Assembly (NCBI RefSeq): GCF_910592395.1
Contig: NC_088322.1
Location: forward strand, 14,255,431 to 14,319,430
Direction: 5' to 3'
Source of the DNA: Lineus longissimus
Taxonomy: Eukaryota; Nemertea; Pilidiophora; Heteronemertea; Lineidae
DNA: 64,000 nucleotides
Numbering within the stretch: position 1 is the stretch's first letter; the number at the start of each line of letters is the position of its first letter. Shown here piece by piece: positions 1-30,318 of this stretch. The notes under the pieces are model-generated. The model was not told the origin of the DNA. It did not search any database and saw only the letters and a list, made by a program, of their open reading frames with translations. The position numbers were made by a program, and so were the translations under genes.

Positions 1-420
1 AAAAGGTACAGTCAGATAGTGAACTGGCTTAGCTCAATTTGTTCTGCGGACTCTGATGTCAGCGAGGGTGGAAGGGTATAGTGGTTAAGGTGGGGAAGTC
101 ATAAACCAAACCACTCCTTTGTCAGCGGGCACAGACATTGTAAACTTTGGTGAGCTACTTCCAATTTCTACCTCCTTTTGGTGAGATGAAAAACTAAGGT
201 TCCGTGTACCAGGTAACTATACCAGGGAAAGCAAACTACCTCCTGCAGGTCAGTACCTCAACCTCAGGTCACCTTGTCCTCCCTGACGGAGGAAGGATTC
301 TCAAACCAATGACCTGAATTTGTGCTTAATCATTGTGTCATGCAACAAATGCTCACAAAAACAAACGCTGACAAAGAAGGAAAATGTTGTTATACTTCTA
401 CACAATTTCATTTCCTGTAG

Positions 421-20595
<20,175 letters not shown>

Positions 20596-21637
20596 GCAAG
20601 ACAAAGTCACAATCTCTCTGCGTTATATCTTTGTTAAAACTGCTGAGGGTGGTGTATAGGATCTGATGTGTGAAAGGCCAGATGAACATGCTACCGTAGG
20701 ACATTCGTAAATGTTTTGCTCCATCATTTGTAAAAATGTACATGTATACCTGAGAGACCACTTTTTGGATGACTTGACCATATCTCTCAATGACAAAAAC
20801 CTAAAACATGGTAGCTGGTGCATAGTCTATGTGTTCAATACATTTGTTATATATTGTATGTAATGTCATTGTTTGCTCCTCAATATTTTACATTTCATGC
20901 ATGCAGTAATAATAGAATTCGTATTTCGCCCTCTAATTGATGAATTTCAATTGTCTCCCCCAAATCTTACCCTAGGGTGACATCAGATTTCTGTTTAAAT
21001 CAGTGCCTTTTGATTGCATTTGAATTTAGTCATAGAATGATTCTTACTTGTAGTTTTTGTGGTGCGTACTGGACAATTCCAGTTTTGCATTTCGATCCCA
21101 GTACAGGGTCCCTGAACAAACTTTAATGAAAACATTTAAAGGGGCCATTGAATGGTATACACTTTGTTAAGTTTCTGCCTTTATTAAATGTCTTTTTTCT
21201 GTGTAATGAAATAATAAATATTCGTACAGATTTTCCTGGCTTTTTTGTTCCATTTCTCATCTCGTCTCTGATGCACCATTATCCTGACGGCGTGATTTTA
21301 CATAAAAGTACTTTGAGATGCCCCCTGGACAGCGCAGTAGGTGTTCGAATAATTTTACAGATGATGCCTTTCATGGGTGGCCAAATTTGAGAAAAAATTG
21401 TGCATGAACATTGCACTGTTCAACTATGATTGAGAAGGCCCCTCCACCAGCGACCAGCAACATGCCATTATGGAGATATTATGAGATGGGCCCTCAACAC
21501 CAACATCTGTGATTAAGCCAATATGTACGGCAAAGCTTAGGCCTTTGCATTGTACATTGTACACTGACCTGGTCTGATATTAACTGGTGGAACATTTTCT
21601 ACTATGGACATCTGTGGTTGACAGCTCGAGGAAGATC
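20596..21637. other. ATM 3' untranslated region and intergenic spacer
   Basis: AT-rich sequence without a coding signal. It should hold the ATM 3' untranslated region, the candidate polyadenylation signal near 21213 and the promoter of the next gene. I see no repeat or RNA gene here. Confidence 0.5.
21213..21218 (+). promoter_or_regulatory. Probable ATM polyadenylation signal (AATAAA)
   Basis: First clear AATAAA downstream of the ATM stop codon, about 620 bases into an AT-rich 3' untranslated region. The next gene begins about 420 bases later. Position is consistent with ATM mRNA end, but no transcript evidence is available. Confidence 0.45.
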
Positions 21638-23130
21638 ATGGGGGACATTTCTCACCTGACACACATCCCAATCTCGGAGATCTGGGCTGCCAGGGAGCGG
21701 ATAAAAGATATTGTCCCACACACTCCACTGTTACCTCTCAACATTGATCAGACAGACAAGGATTGCAAGGTAGGCCACAGCTTATCACTACCAGATGTGA
21801 CCGTCCTCCGGTCCATTGAAGACAGTGGCACAACCTCCAGAAGACCAAATTTTAACGAATGAAACGGCTGTCCCAAAGGACACGCCGACTATCAAGGTGT
21901 GTCAAATGCTGCTGCCAAATGTTATGCTGACATGATGTTTTTAATACAAATATAATCTGATTTAATGTGTGACCTCAGTGACTATCCATCGAGAATGTTA
22001 CTGATTGTGATCTAGTCTCAGTTGCCGTCATTTAACTTTAGATATACCTCAAATTGGAGAACCTACTACCAACTGGAGCATTCAAACTTCGTGGCTCCAC
22101 CAATGCCATACTCTGCCTCGCAGACGATAAGCTCTCAAACGGAGTATACACAGCCAGCGCTGGCAACTTTGGCCAGGGATTCGCATGGAGCGCAACTAAG
22201 CGGGGTGTACCATGTCAGATTATTATACCAGACCACGTGCCTGAGACAAAGGTCACGGCCATGGAGAGGTTTGGTGGGGTGGTGATGAAGGTACCCTTCG
22301 ACACATGGTGGAAAGTGATCCAGGAACATCGGTACGATGGGATGACAGGAAGTTTTGTCCATCCTGGGTGTGATAGAAATGTTATTGCAGGTACAGCAAG
22401 TCATCTGCCTTTATCCAGTTGAAATGCAGCCTGCTCGCAGCAGAGCGGACCATTCTGATCTCCTTGGTCTTCAAGTGAACTTATCTAATTTTACTATACG
22501 TGTATACGGAAATCTTAAGAGCCTTCCAGTTCCATAATGTAGTGAGATGAAGTGGGCAGAGCAAGTCAATCAGTCGTCAATCTGTAATGGTTGTGCAGTG
22601 TTGCTCTTCTGATGTTCTCGTCTCTTCCAGGTAATGGTACAATGGGTTTAGAGATCCTCGAGCAACTTCCCAGTGTGGATGCCGTGATATGTCCATACGG
22701 CAGTGGAGGAATGACATGCGGCATTGCCTCCACATTCAAAGCCCTCAAACCAAGTGTCAGAGTCTACGCTTGCGAGGTCGAGACAGCCGCACCTCTCGCA
22801 GCAAGCCTTGCTGCGGGTGAACCGAAATCATGTGACTACACCCCAAGCTTCGTGGATGGAATCGGCGGGAAAAGTGTTCTGCCCGAGATGTGGAATTTAG
22901 TTAGTAGTTTAGCGACAGGATCCATTGTCAGCTCATTGGAGGAGACAGCAGATGCCCTGAGGACTCTTATTTTGCGGAATCATGTTGTCGCTGAAGGTGC
23001 GGGCGCGGCGTCTGTTGCCGCGGCACTGTCAGGGAAGGCGGGGAAGGGAAATATCGTCTGTGTTATATCTGGCGGGAACATTGATCCTGATAGACTGTCC
23101 AAGATTTTACAGAATGAAATACCAAAATGA
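21638..23130 (+). CDS. PLP-dependent serine racemase / threonine ammonia-lyase family enzyme
   Basis: Fold-type II PLP enzyme that eliminates ammonia from L-serine or L-threonine, or racemises serine. Exons 21638-21769, 22042-22390 and 22631-23130 join in phase to 326 residues (human serine racemase has 340). The Schiff-base lysine is in TGAFKLRGSTNA, residue 59 from this start, close to Lys56 of human SRR. That is why I prefer the ATG at 21638 over the in-frame ATG at 21587. The phosphate-binding glycine loop is PYGSGGMTCG and the C-terminal cofactor-ring contact region is CVISGGNIDP. The usual SSGNHGQ/SAGNHAQ motif reads SAGNFGQ, so a conserved His is Phe. Whether it is racemase, dehydratase or both cannot be decided from sequence. 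It lies 1 kb after ATM on the same strand but shares no known function with it. Confidence 0.93.
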
Positions 23131-23150
23131 TGATAATTTTTGCAAAAAGC

Positions 23151-23156
23151 AATAAA
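23151..23156 (+). promoter_or_regulatory. Polyadenylation signal of the PLP enzyme gene
   Basis: AATAAA 21 bases after the TGA stop, implying a very short 3' untranslated region. Confidence 0.6.
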
Positions 23157-23242
23157 ATAGAACAGACTATAGAATGGAATGTATAATTGTTTGCGATGAT
23201 TATGTAGTAAATAAAAGTTTTACACAATATGAACGATTTAGA

Positions 23243-24565
23243 GTGGTTCCTTGGCATTTGCAAACACGTTCAATGGGCGTACAACGGCACGCGGCGACAC
23301 CAAGGACCGCTGGCTGATCAATTGATATGTTCGTAGTAGGGTAGTCCAAGTCGGAAACTTGAGAAGAAGGGCCACTCGTCTCTTGTAGTGTGTTCATTGG
23401 AAGTGTTTGCATTTGTTAGCCAATAAACACAGGTTTAATCTTCTTGGGTTTTGCATCCTGAGGAACTCAGGGGTTAAAGTCTCTGCACAACCTCTGTGCA
23501 GTGCCGGAGAAGCGTGGTAACCCCTGTTTCCCTCAGGATCGGCAAGCGTACATGTACAAGTATGTATGCTAAAGCCAAGCCCACATTTGGACGATGCCAG
23601 TCATATTTTGGACAATGCCTCTCATATTGATCCATTGACAGGACAAAAGACTCTCGTGAGCAGGTAACTGCTAGCCGGTCTGGCACAAGGGGGAGAAGTG
23701 CCCGGACGCTGTGACGGCAAATGTATTGTCTTTGGTCATGATCGGTCACGGTTGATTTGAAGGCCAGTCGGTTGGTGTGTGAGCTGCGGAGAACATCGCG
23801 GGAACACTTTCTCTGATTTCAGACGTAAAAGTGCCTTCAAATTTTCCGAAACAAATCAAAACGGCTGCAGCAGAAGGTAAGACACAGTATCTATTCCTGA
23901 TAAAAGTATGGATTGGTTTCAAAGGGTTTTTATTGTAGAAATAGTCATACTATCAAGACGGGAATGAACTGCGCAGTTTGAAATTTCAGACATGTGTGAA
24001 TTATGTACATCACTGTACATCACTGTACTTCATGTACATGTTCAACAGCGATTTTGATTGCTATCCCTTATCAAATACCATTTGCTCAAAGAAACTAAAG
24101 GCGCACGTCCAAGTCATGATGGTAAGGATGGAAGTGATCGTGTTAAATCTGCGTGATGCCATCACTTCGGTTCTATTATAATGTGGAAATCTCCATTGAA
24201 TTCATGAAGGTTTGTCTAATTACATGTGAGTTGACATGAACAGTTAACAGTTTTAAATTCAACAACCATTCATTTGGCGGCCACTATCCCGACTGTGGTG
24301 TAGCACCCGACTATAACTGGCATGAAAAGGGGATACGCTGGTTATGGATGTCAGATCGTGGTTCCCTGACATTTGCAAACACTTTCACTGGACGTAACCC
24401 ACGCGGCGACACCAAGGACCGCTGGCTGATCTATTGATATGTTCGTAGCAGGGTGTCAAAGTCGGAGAGAAGAAGAGCCACTCGTCTCTTGTAGGGGGTC
24501 CATTTGGAAGTGTTTGCATTTGTTAGCCTATAAACACAAGATTTTAATCCTTCAGTCTTGGGTTT
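23243..24565. repeat. Pair of direct repeats of about 210 bp, about 0.9 kb apart
   Basis: Copy 1 at 23243-23452 and copy 2 at 24358-24565. Shared landmarks are GTGGTTCC, ATTTGCAAACAC, GCGGCGACACCAAGGACCGC, GATATGTTCGTAG, GCCACTCGTCTCTTGTAG, GTGTTTGCATTTGTTAGCC and an ATAAACACA motif, with about 85 percent identity by eye. The paired layout resembles the terminal repeats of a small non-coding retroelement, or it may be a local duplication. Confidence 0.8.
23823..23876 (+). CDS. Candidate upstream coding exon of the ASB gene
   Basis: Bounded by CTGATTTCAG and GAAG|GTAAGA. It reads VKVPSNFPKQIKTAAAE and joins exon 24969 in the correct phase to give AAEEKSLTERLK. No ATG is present, so at least one further exon would be needed. 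Support is only splice-site quality and phase. Confidence 0.35.
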
Positions 24566-24968
24566 GGCGGAGAGAACTAATCTTACATAAGTCCCAGAAC
24601 AATATCACATGTCTTTATGACAATATTTATTACTGGGACCCAGTACAGTGACGTTCTATCCAATGTTCTTTGAGGCTGTTGATGAGACTTCTTGTTTAAA
24701 CAGTGCCATTCTGCCCCCTCTAAGGCATACATTGGTAACTAATGAATTTACTGCGAAATGACAGCATTAGTATGCTACCTGGTGCTATTCTGATGGATAG
24801 TGATAAGACAAAAATGGGTTGTCCTGATGCAATCACTTTGGAAGCGCATTTTAAGATAGATGTTACGTCCTGCTAATGGGCAACGTCATCATCGCGTACA
24901 TTCGGGGAAAACTCCCTAACGAGACCTAAACGTCAGCCAAAAAATGGCGTACTGAAATGATAGTTCAG

Positions 24969-27651
24969 AGAAATCACTCACTGAACGACTTAAAACTGCT
25001 GTAAAACAAAACGATACGACACTGATTAGGCGTTTAATTAAAGGAGGAGTTAACCCTAATGCTACATATTGGGTAAAATAATGTATATTTGAGTGAATAC
25101 CGAAATAATGGCCGTTATTTTCAGCAGAAAGGTTATGACTTTAGTTTGAGAAAAATCCGTCCTATGGCAGTGTAGTGCTGTCGTTTTAACAGAATGTAGT
25201 ATCTGTGTATTTGCACTATGTAACAACGCTACATGTCGTGAAATCACAGCTGTTTTGCAGGAAGATTTCTTATAACAGTTTCACTCTGACTTATTATCTC
25301 CACTTCAGTATGATGTGCCCATCCTTCAAGAGGCTACATTTTCGGGGAATGCTGCGATGATTAAGATGTTAATTGAAGCCTGCTCCAAAGTCAATGCACA
25401 GAATCGGGTAGGTCAGCAATTAATCGTGTGAAAGCATCCTATTCCTATCCTCACAGGAGAAGAAGGGGCAGGCCTTGAGAAGAGCTACCATGGTCAAGGC
25501 GTAGCTTTAACTGGTACCCCCTGGAATCTGCAGCCAAGGACAGAATAAAGGTTTTTCTGACCTATAAATACCGTGATGGGAAGACAAGATTGGAGATCCT
25601 GGAATAATAGTTTCAGAATTCTTCAATTGTCTTTTTACTTGGAGATTTGATTGTGACCAATATCTTTATTCCAGGAAGGTAGGACAGCGTTACATGTTGC
25701 TACCAGATTGGGAAACATCGAAATCGTCAAAGAACTGGTGAAGGGTGGTGCTAGGGTGAATGCAGAGACAGAGGTAATGGATTTTATTTTTCGATGAGTT
25801 GGAAAACATGTTGACAAGTGTCTTCCTTTGTTATCATACAAAGGACATGATGAAGTGATAATTTTTTAACATTTTGTGAGTTTCAATATAAAAAGTTCAA
25901 CAACTTTACATCAAAGTAAAAAAAATTGATCAACCAAATGTCCAGTCAACATCAGTTTGATATAAAACTGACATCATTTCAAATAGTCATCAGTCTTTAT
26001 ATATACGAGCAGTGTTTTAAAAATGACATCAAGATGTGTATTTTTGCTTTCATGCTTATTCCTTGTTCCCTAGGATTACAAGACAAGCCTCCATGTTGCA
26101 TCATGGAAAGGACATGATGATATCGTGAAGTATCTTATCTCTTCTGGTGCTGATGTAAACAGAGCTGATATGGTAAGAGCTGATGACAGTCAGAGCATCA
26201 GAATGGTTTACTGGGGTCCTGTGTTCAACTGTTGTGTGTTGCGCACTACCATATCCAAGTCCAGCTGATCATAGTACACGGTTGTACCGTGCCTTTCTTC
26301 TTTCTAAACCTTAGAAGAGGCTGCTGTTTAGCTGGAAAGGTAGCGTTCAATTTTATGAGTACCTACATACCAGTATGATGGTACAGCTGTGGGGAAGGAT
26401 AGTCCTAGTTAGACTGAGCTGTACCAGAAACATATCAAAACCAGTATGTGATTTCAAGATTTGGTAAACTTATCTGCACACAATTTGCTACACCTCTGTT
26501 CAATACTAAATTGTTAATAACTTGCGGTTGTTTTTTGTTGTAACTCCAGGATGGAACCACTGCCATGCATTGGGCTGCAAAACACAACAAGAATGATCTG
26601 ATAGAGTACCTCATAGATTCAGGGGCAAAAGTCAGTTTGGGTGACAAGGTAAGTTGATAATTATTTATGGTTTAGGAACAACACCTGGTCTGCCTGAACA
26701 CAGTCCATTTGTATGATATCCCTTTTGAATGTCAAAGATATTTTGGCAGCAGTGTGCCAGTTGTACCATCTGACCTTTTTGAGATATATTCTTTCCAACG
26801 ATGGTATCAGAATTACATGTATGTTCTCAGGCCTACCTTTCATAAATCAAACATTCTTTGTTTATTTCCAGCTGAAGCGGGGACCAATACATGAGGCAGC
26901 ACTTAGGGGAAATACAGAGGCAGTGCAGTTGTTATTGAAGCATGGGGCTCGTCTGGACCAGAGGACGAAGGTAGGACGCGATTCTATGTTCATAAAGTTT
27001 GCAGAATGCTTGGGTTTACGAAGTATGTGGTCTTTCTTATCTACAGAGCAGACTTAAGCATCTGGAGTTATGAAACAGTAGAATTGCATTCTCTAAGTGT
27101 TGATTTCGGACTTGAGGTTGGTTGTTCAAAACTATTGCCATCTTGGTATTGTTTTCATAAAGTTGACACCAAGAGCAAAATGCCTGTTTGAACCCTCCAA
27201 TCAAACAATTTCCTTTTCCATGTTTCAGGACGGATCATCCCTGGTATCCTACATTCTGGACAAGAGTCAACATTTCACAGAAGATCTCACAGAATTGCTT
27301 CTGATCGCCGGTGCCAATCCTCATGGAATATTCTCAACCATAATGCCAAGAGACAGTCTAGAAACCAAACGAATAAAAGGTGTGATCTTAAACTTTCAGT
27401 ACAGTGTCCCAAGTTTGATGAACATTTCTCGAGTTTATATCAGGAGACAGTTATCTGAAGCCAACCGTGGCCGAAGTATCATAAAAGACATTGCTGAACT
27501 GCCACTGCCAAACCTGATGAAAGACTTTATACTTTTAAAACCGGATTTAGACAAATTTGAAGAGCGTGACAATGTTCATTTGAATGTGGAGGTCGATCAA
27601 GACTGTGGTGAAATAGTCTGTGATGATGATGATTTTGATGATGAATTGTAA
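24969..27651 (+). CDS. Ankyrin repeat and SOCS box (ASB) protein, first exon uncertain
   Basis: Probable substrate receptor of a CUL5-RING (elongin B/C) ubiquitin ligase. Exons: 24969-25072, five of exactly 99 bases (25309-25407, 25675-25773, 26074-26172, 26550-26648, 26872-26970) and 27229-27651. Each 99-base exon is phase 0 and encodes one 33-residue ankyrin repeat, with cores such as GRTALHVATRLGNIEIVKEL and GTTAMHWAAKHNKNDLIEYL. The last exon has a degenerate repeat, then a SOCS box: elongin-binding part SLMNISRVYIRRQL and Cul5-type part LPLPNLMKDFILL. It ends in an acidic tail (DDDDFDDEL). Exon 24969 has no in-frame ATG and follows TTCAG, so an upstream exon must carry the start. 23823-23876 fits in phase but also lacks ATG. 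Confidence 0.9.
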
Positions 27652-27943
27652 GATTTATTTTGATTCTTTAGTTATTAAACGTTATTGTTTCATTGCTGGA
27701 TTTATTTTGTGATGTGTCAATATGGTACTACCCACAGGGAGGGTATATGCCTGCAAACCAAAAAGTGCCCCCCCCCCACTTGCTACACAAGTAAATCCAA
27801 GACAACGCTGTCATTATGACAAACAATAAGTGAACAACATGTTAATCAGAATATACACTTCATTTATTGATATATTTCTCTCATTAAAGAGTATACACAT
27901 GATGAATTATGCTTCTTTATATTCATAAGTATCGTAGTTTTCA

Positions 27944-27949
27944 AATAAA
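27944..27949 (+). promoter_or_regulatory. Possible polyadenylation signal of the ASB gene
   Basis: First exact AATAAA after the ASB stop, about 290 bases downstream. Confidence 0.4.
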
Positions 27950-28097
27950 TGCAAACCCAAGCATTATCAAAAGGGGTCATTTTCGTTGTAATTTTGAAAA
28001 GTTTAGTTTTTCTGTCCGAAGATTATAATAATGAGTCTTTTATATATAGCGCAATTCTGTGACACTTTAGTTCTCGCTCACTTGAACTCGACCAGTA

Positions 28098-28190
28098 GGG
28101 GAACTGAGCAGTGACTCGGTCGGGAGTCGAACCCACGACCTCCTGATCATGAGGCCGACTCTCTTCCACTGCGCTACCACGTAGTCTGCT
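28098..28190 (-). mobile_element. tRNA-derived SINE head
   Basis: On the minus strand an A box TAGCGCAGTGG (28166-28176) is followed 32 bases later by a B box GGTTCGACTCC (28123-28133) with a GGG/CCC stem around it. The anticodon stem does not pair, so this is not a working tRNA. The conceptual translation GSAVEESRPHDQEVVGSTP is the signature left by such SINEs in many invertebrate genomes. Element ends were not resolved. Confidence 0.75.
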
Positions 28191-29216
28191 CTTTGTACAA
28201 ATGGTATCGAGTTTCATATGACTTAACGCGTGGGAGGGTCTGGCAAGTAGTCTTGGACCATCATTGAGTGACCCTTCAGAAGAAATACGTCCAAAACATA
28301 TGAATTTGCCAAGGATGAAGCTTTGGCATGTTGAACAGACATGTATGTTGCATTGATATTTGATAGAATAATAATAGAAGAAATTGATGTCCTCGGATTT
28401 CACAAAAGGCAGACAATAGTGAAATGAACAAACAGTCCGTCTCAACCTGCCAAGCTCAGAGCGACATGCGACTGGTTTTGCTGGACTGGGTCACATTTAC
28501 ATTGCAGAATATATACTGTGTTGGTTAAGAGGCCTCTTTTTCACGAGGTCTATTACAGAGAATATGCCTATTGTAGATGAGGCACCCCTTGGCAGGGGTA
28601 AACCCGTCAACAGTTGTCTTTGTTTCTCATTGGTTGATGAAGGCTCGTCTAAGAGGTAGTGTATGGCACATTTATAGCAAAAAGTTATTTACATAAAATG
28701 ACATAAATCTTGAAGTACAATACAACAGTCAAGATAAAATTCCAGAATCTTCGATTTATGGCACAATTATGCTAGTTATTCATAGGCGTTTTCAGGATTT
28801 AACCTCTGTAATGAGGAACCTCTCCGTCAAGGGCATCATTTGTCATGGCCACCATGGTGTCCTTGATACGGAGGTTCTACAATATCCTGGTGAAAGAAGT
28901 GCATTATGTACAGCTCATTTCATCTTGAGAGCGCCACATTGCAAAATAATCTACATTTCATGTATATTTACAATCAATTACTTTATACATTGGTGCAGTA
29001 TGTACACAATCCCTGGGTGAAAATCAAGTCGTGTCCTTCTCCCCCCCCCCCCCAACAAAGTTTAAAGTTTATTGGTTTGTTCATTCCAAATTTGAAAGTT
29101 GAAATTGGTTCTGAATATGAATTATAACAACCCTGTTGTGTGGAGTTGTAAACGAATACTATGAATGCCAAATTTCGTTTTTGTGAACAGTGTAAACAGA
29201 TGAATCATATGCATCT

Positions 29217-30318
29217 TTAACCTACACTATGAAATGCTGCTGCGAGTTGTGCCGGCAAAATGACTGTGAAGTAGATGACAGGGACAACAATGACGATGAC
29301 GAAAGTCAAAATAATCCCGGAGACATTGATCCACATTGCAACTTTTCCTTTGGACCTTGCGCCCTCCATGTCATCTCCGTCTGCGGCGCTGTTGGACATG
29401 ATGGAGAAGATGAGAGCAATGAGGCCGAATAACGGATTGCAGCAGATGAGGACGAAGATAGAGAAGCCAAGATAGCTGGCTGGTTTCTGTTGCTGTGTTT
29501 GGATGATGGTTACGTTTGTCGTCCCTTGTTGCTGCTGTAAGACAATGATAACACCGTTAGATTTATATAATGACAGTATTAGATTTTGATAATGAGTGTT
29601 AGATTTTTTGTTATCTCCTTGAAGCTGGTCATCAGAGTACACTAGTGGAACCTGTCCATTAAAGGAATGGTCGGCTTTTTATTGCAGTATGTTTGTTCTT
29701 CTTCTGGTTCATCAATAAACTATATTGTGTTAGATCGTGTTTGATGCTCGTTTGATGCTCCTTTTCTGTGCAATTTGTTAATGGAAACTATTTGTAGAAT
29801 AGGAGGTGACTGGGCAGCCGATAGCTGAGTAATATTGCCCTTAACAATGCCGACGGTCGGTTAAGGACAACCATTGGACGCGCGTTGTAGCAATGGGTGA
29901 TATGAATAAAGACTAGCAAATGCTTTTACTCCGCTTTTGTACAGGAAGGCCTAGTGTAAATGTACATGGCGATTTAGAGAAAAGCATTTGCTAGTCTTTA
30001 TTCATATCACCCAATGTCAAGGCATTGAGCTCAAAATCTGAGCTGATAACTTTGGAATTAGGGTCACCCATCAAAATGTAAGATACTCACCCCATACCCC
30101 GGTTGAGGTTGCCCGTATCCTGGTTGAGGTTGGCCATAACCTGGTTGAGGTTGGCCATAACCTGGTTGAGGTTGGCCATAACCTGGTTGAGATTGGCCAT
30201 AACCTGGTTGTGCTTGTCCATACTGTGGCTGACCCTGGTCATATTGATTTGGTTGCCCGCCATAACCTTGCGGGGGTGGACCTGTTTGTCCAGGAGGATA
30301 CGCTGTGTTATCGGCCAT
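29217..30318 (-). CDS. CD225/dispanin (IFITM-like) membrane protein
   Basis: Two coding exons on the minus strand, 30318-30091 and 29534-29217, joining to 181 residues. Residues 1-76 are a Gln/Pro/Gly/Tyr-rich cytosolic tail with about six QPGYG-type repeats. Residues 97-181 hold the CD225 domain: an intramembrane helix [20 protein letters not shown] with the paired Cys and following NP, a loop with [11 protein letters not shown], and a transmembrane helix ([20 protein letters not shown]). Vertebrate relatives include IFITMs, which restrict virus entry, and PRRT/SYNDIG proteins, which act at synapses. The Pro-rich tail fits the PRRT/dispanin side better, so antiviral function is not shown. 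A splice acceptor (TTTTTTCAG) 18 bases upstream of the ATG suggests a non-coding first exon further upstream. The ATG is in good context (AAGATGG). Confidence 0.92.
29894..30013. repeat. Perfect 34-bp inverted repeat (hairpin) in the CD225 intron
   Basis: Arms 29894-29927 and 29980-30013 are exact reverse complements, separated by a 52-base loop. The arm starts TGGGTGATATGAATAAAGAC. It lies inside the single coding intron (29535-30090) of the minus-strand gene. Confidence 0.95.
30102..30215 (-). repeat. Coding minisatellite, 21-bp units, in the CD225 gene
   Basis: Tandem 21-base units (CAACCTCAACCAGGTTATGG on the coding strand, plus one base) encode QPQPGYG. At least five copies are near identical at DNA level, which points to recent expansion rather than codon-level conservation. 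Confidence 0.85.

Larger units (their letters stand above)
27652..29216. other. Intergenic region between ASB and CD225 genes
   Basis: AT-rich, convergent gene ends. Contains short C-runs (27767-27777 and 29041-29053), the SINE head and 3' untranslated sequence from both sides. TTTATT at 29068-29073 is a candidate minus-strand AATAAA for the CD225 gene. No coding signal seen. Confidence 0.6.

Noticed and set aside
1-75. Open frame at the window edge ending near a possible donor (GAAGG|GTATAG), as an earlier ATM exon.
   Set aside because: Its reading (KRYSQIVNWLSS) does not match the part of ATM that should precede exon 421-602, and the donor is weak.
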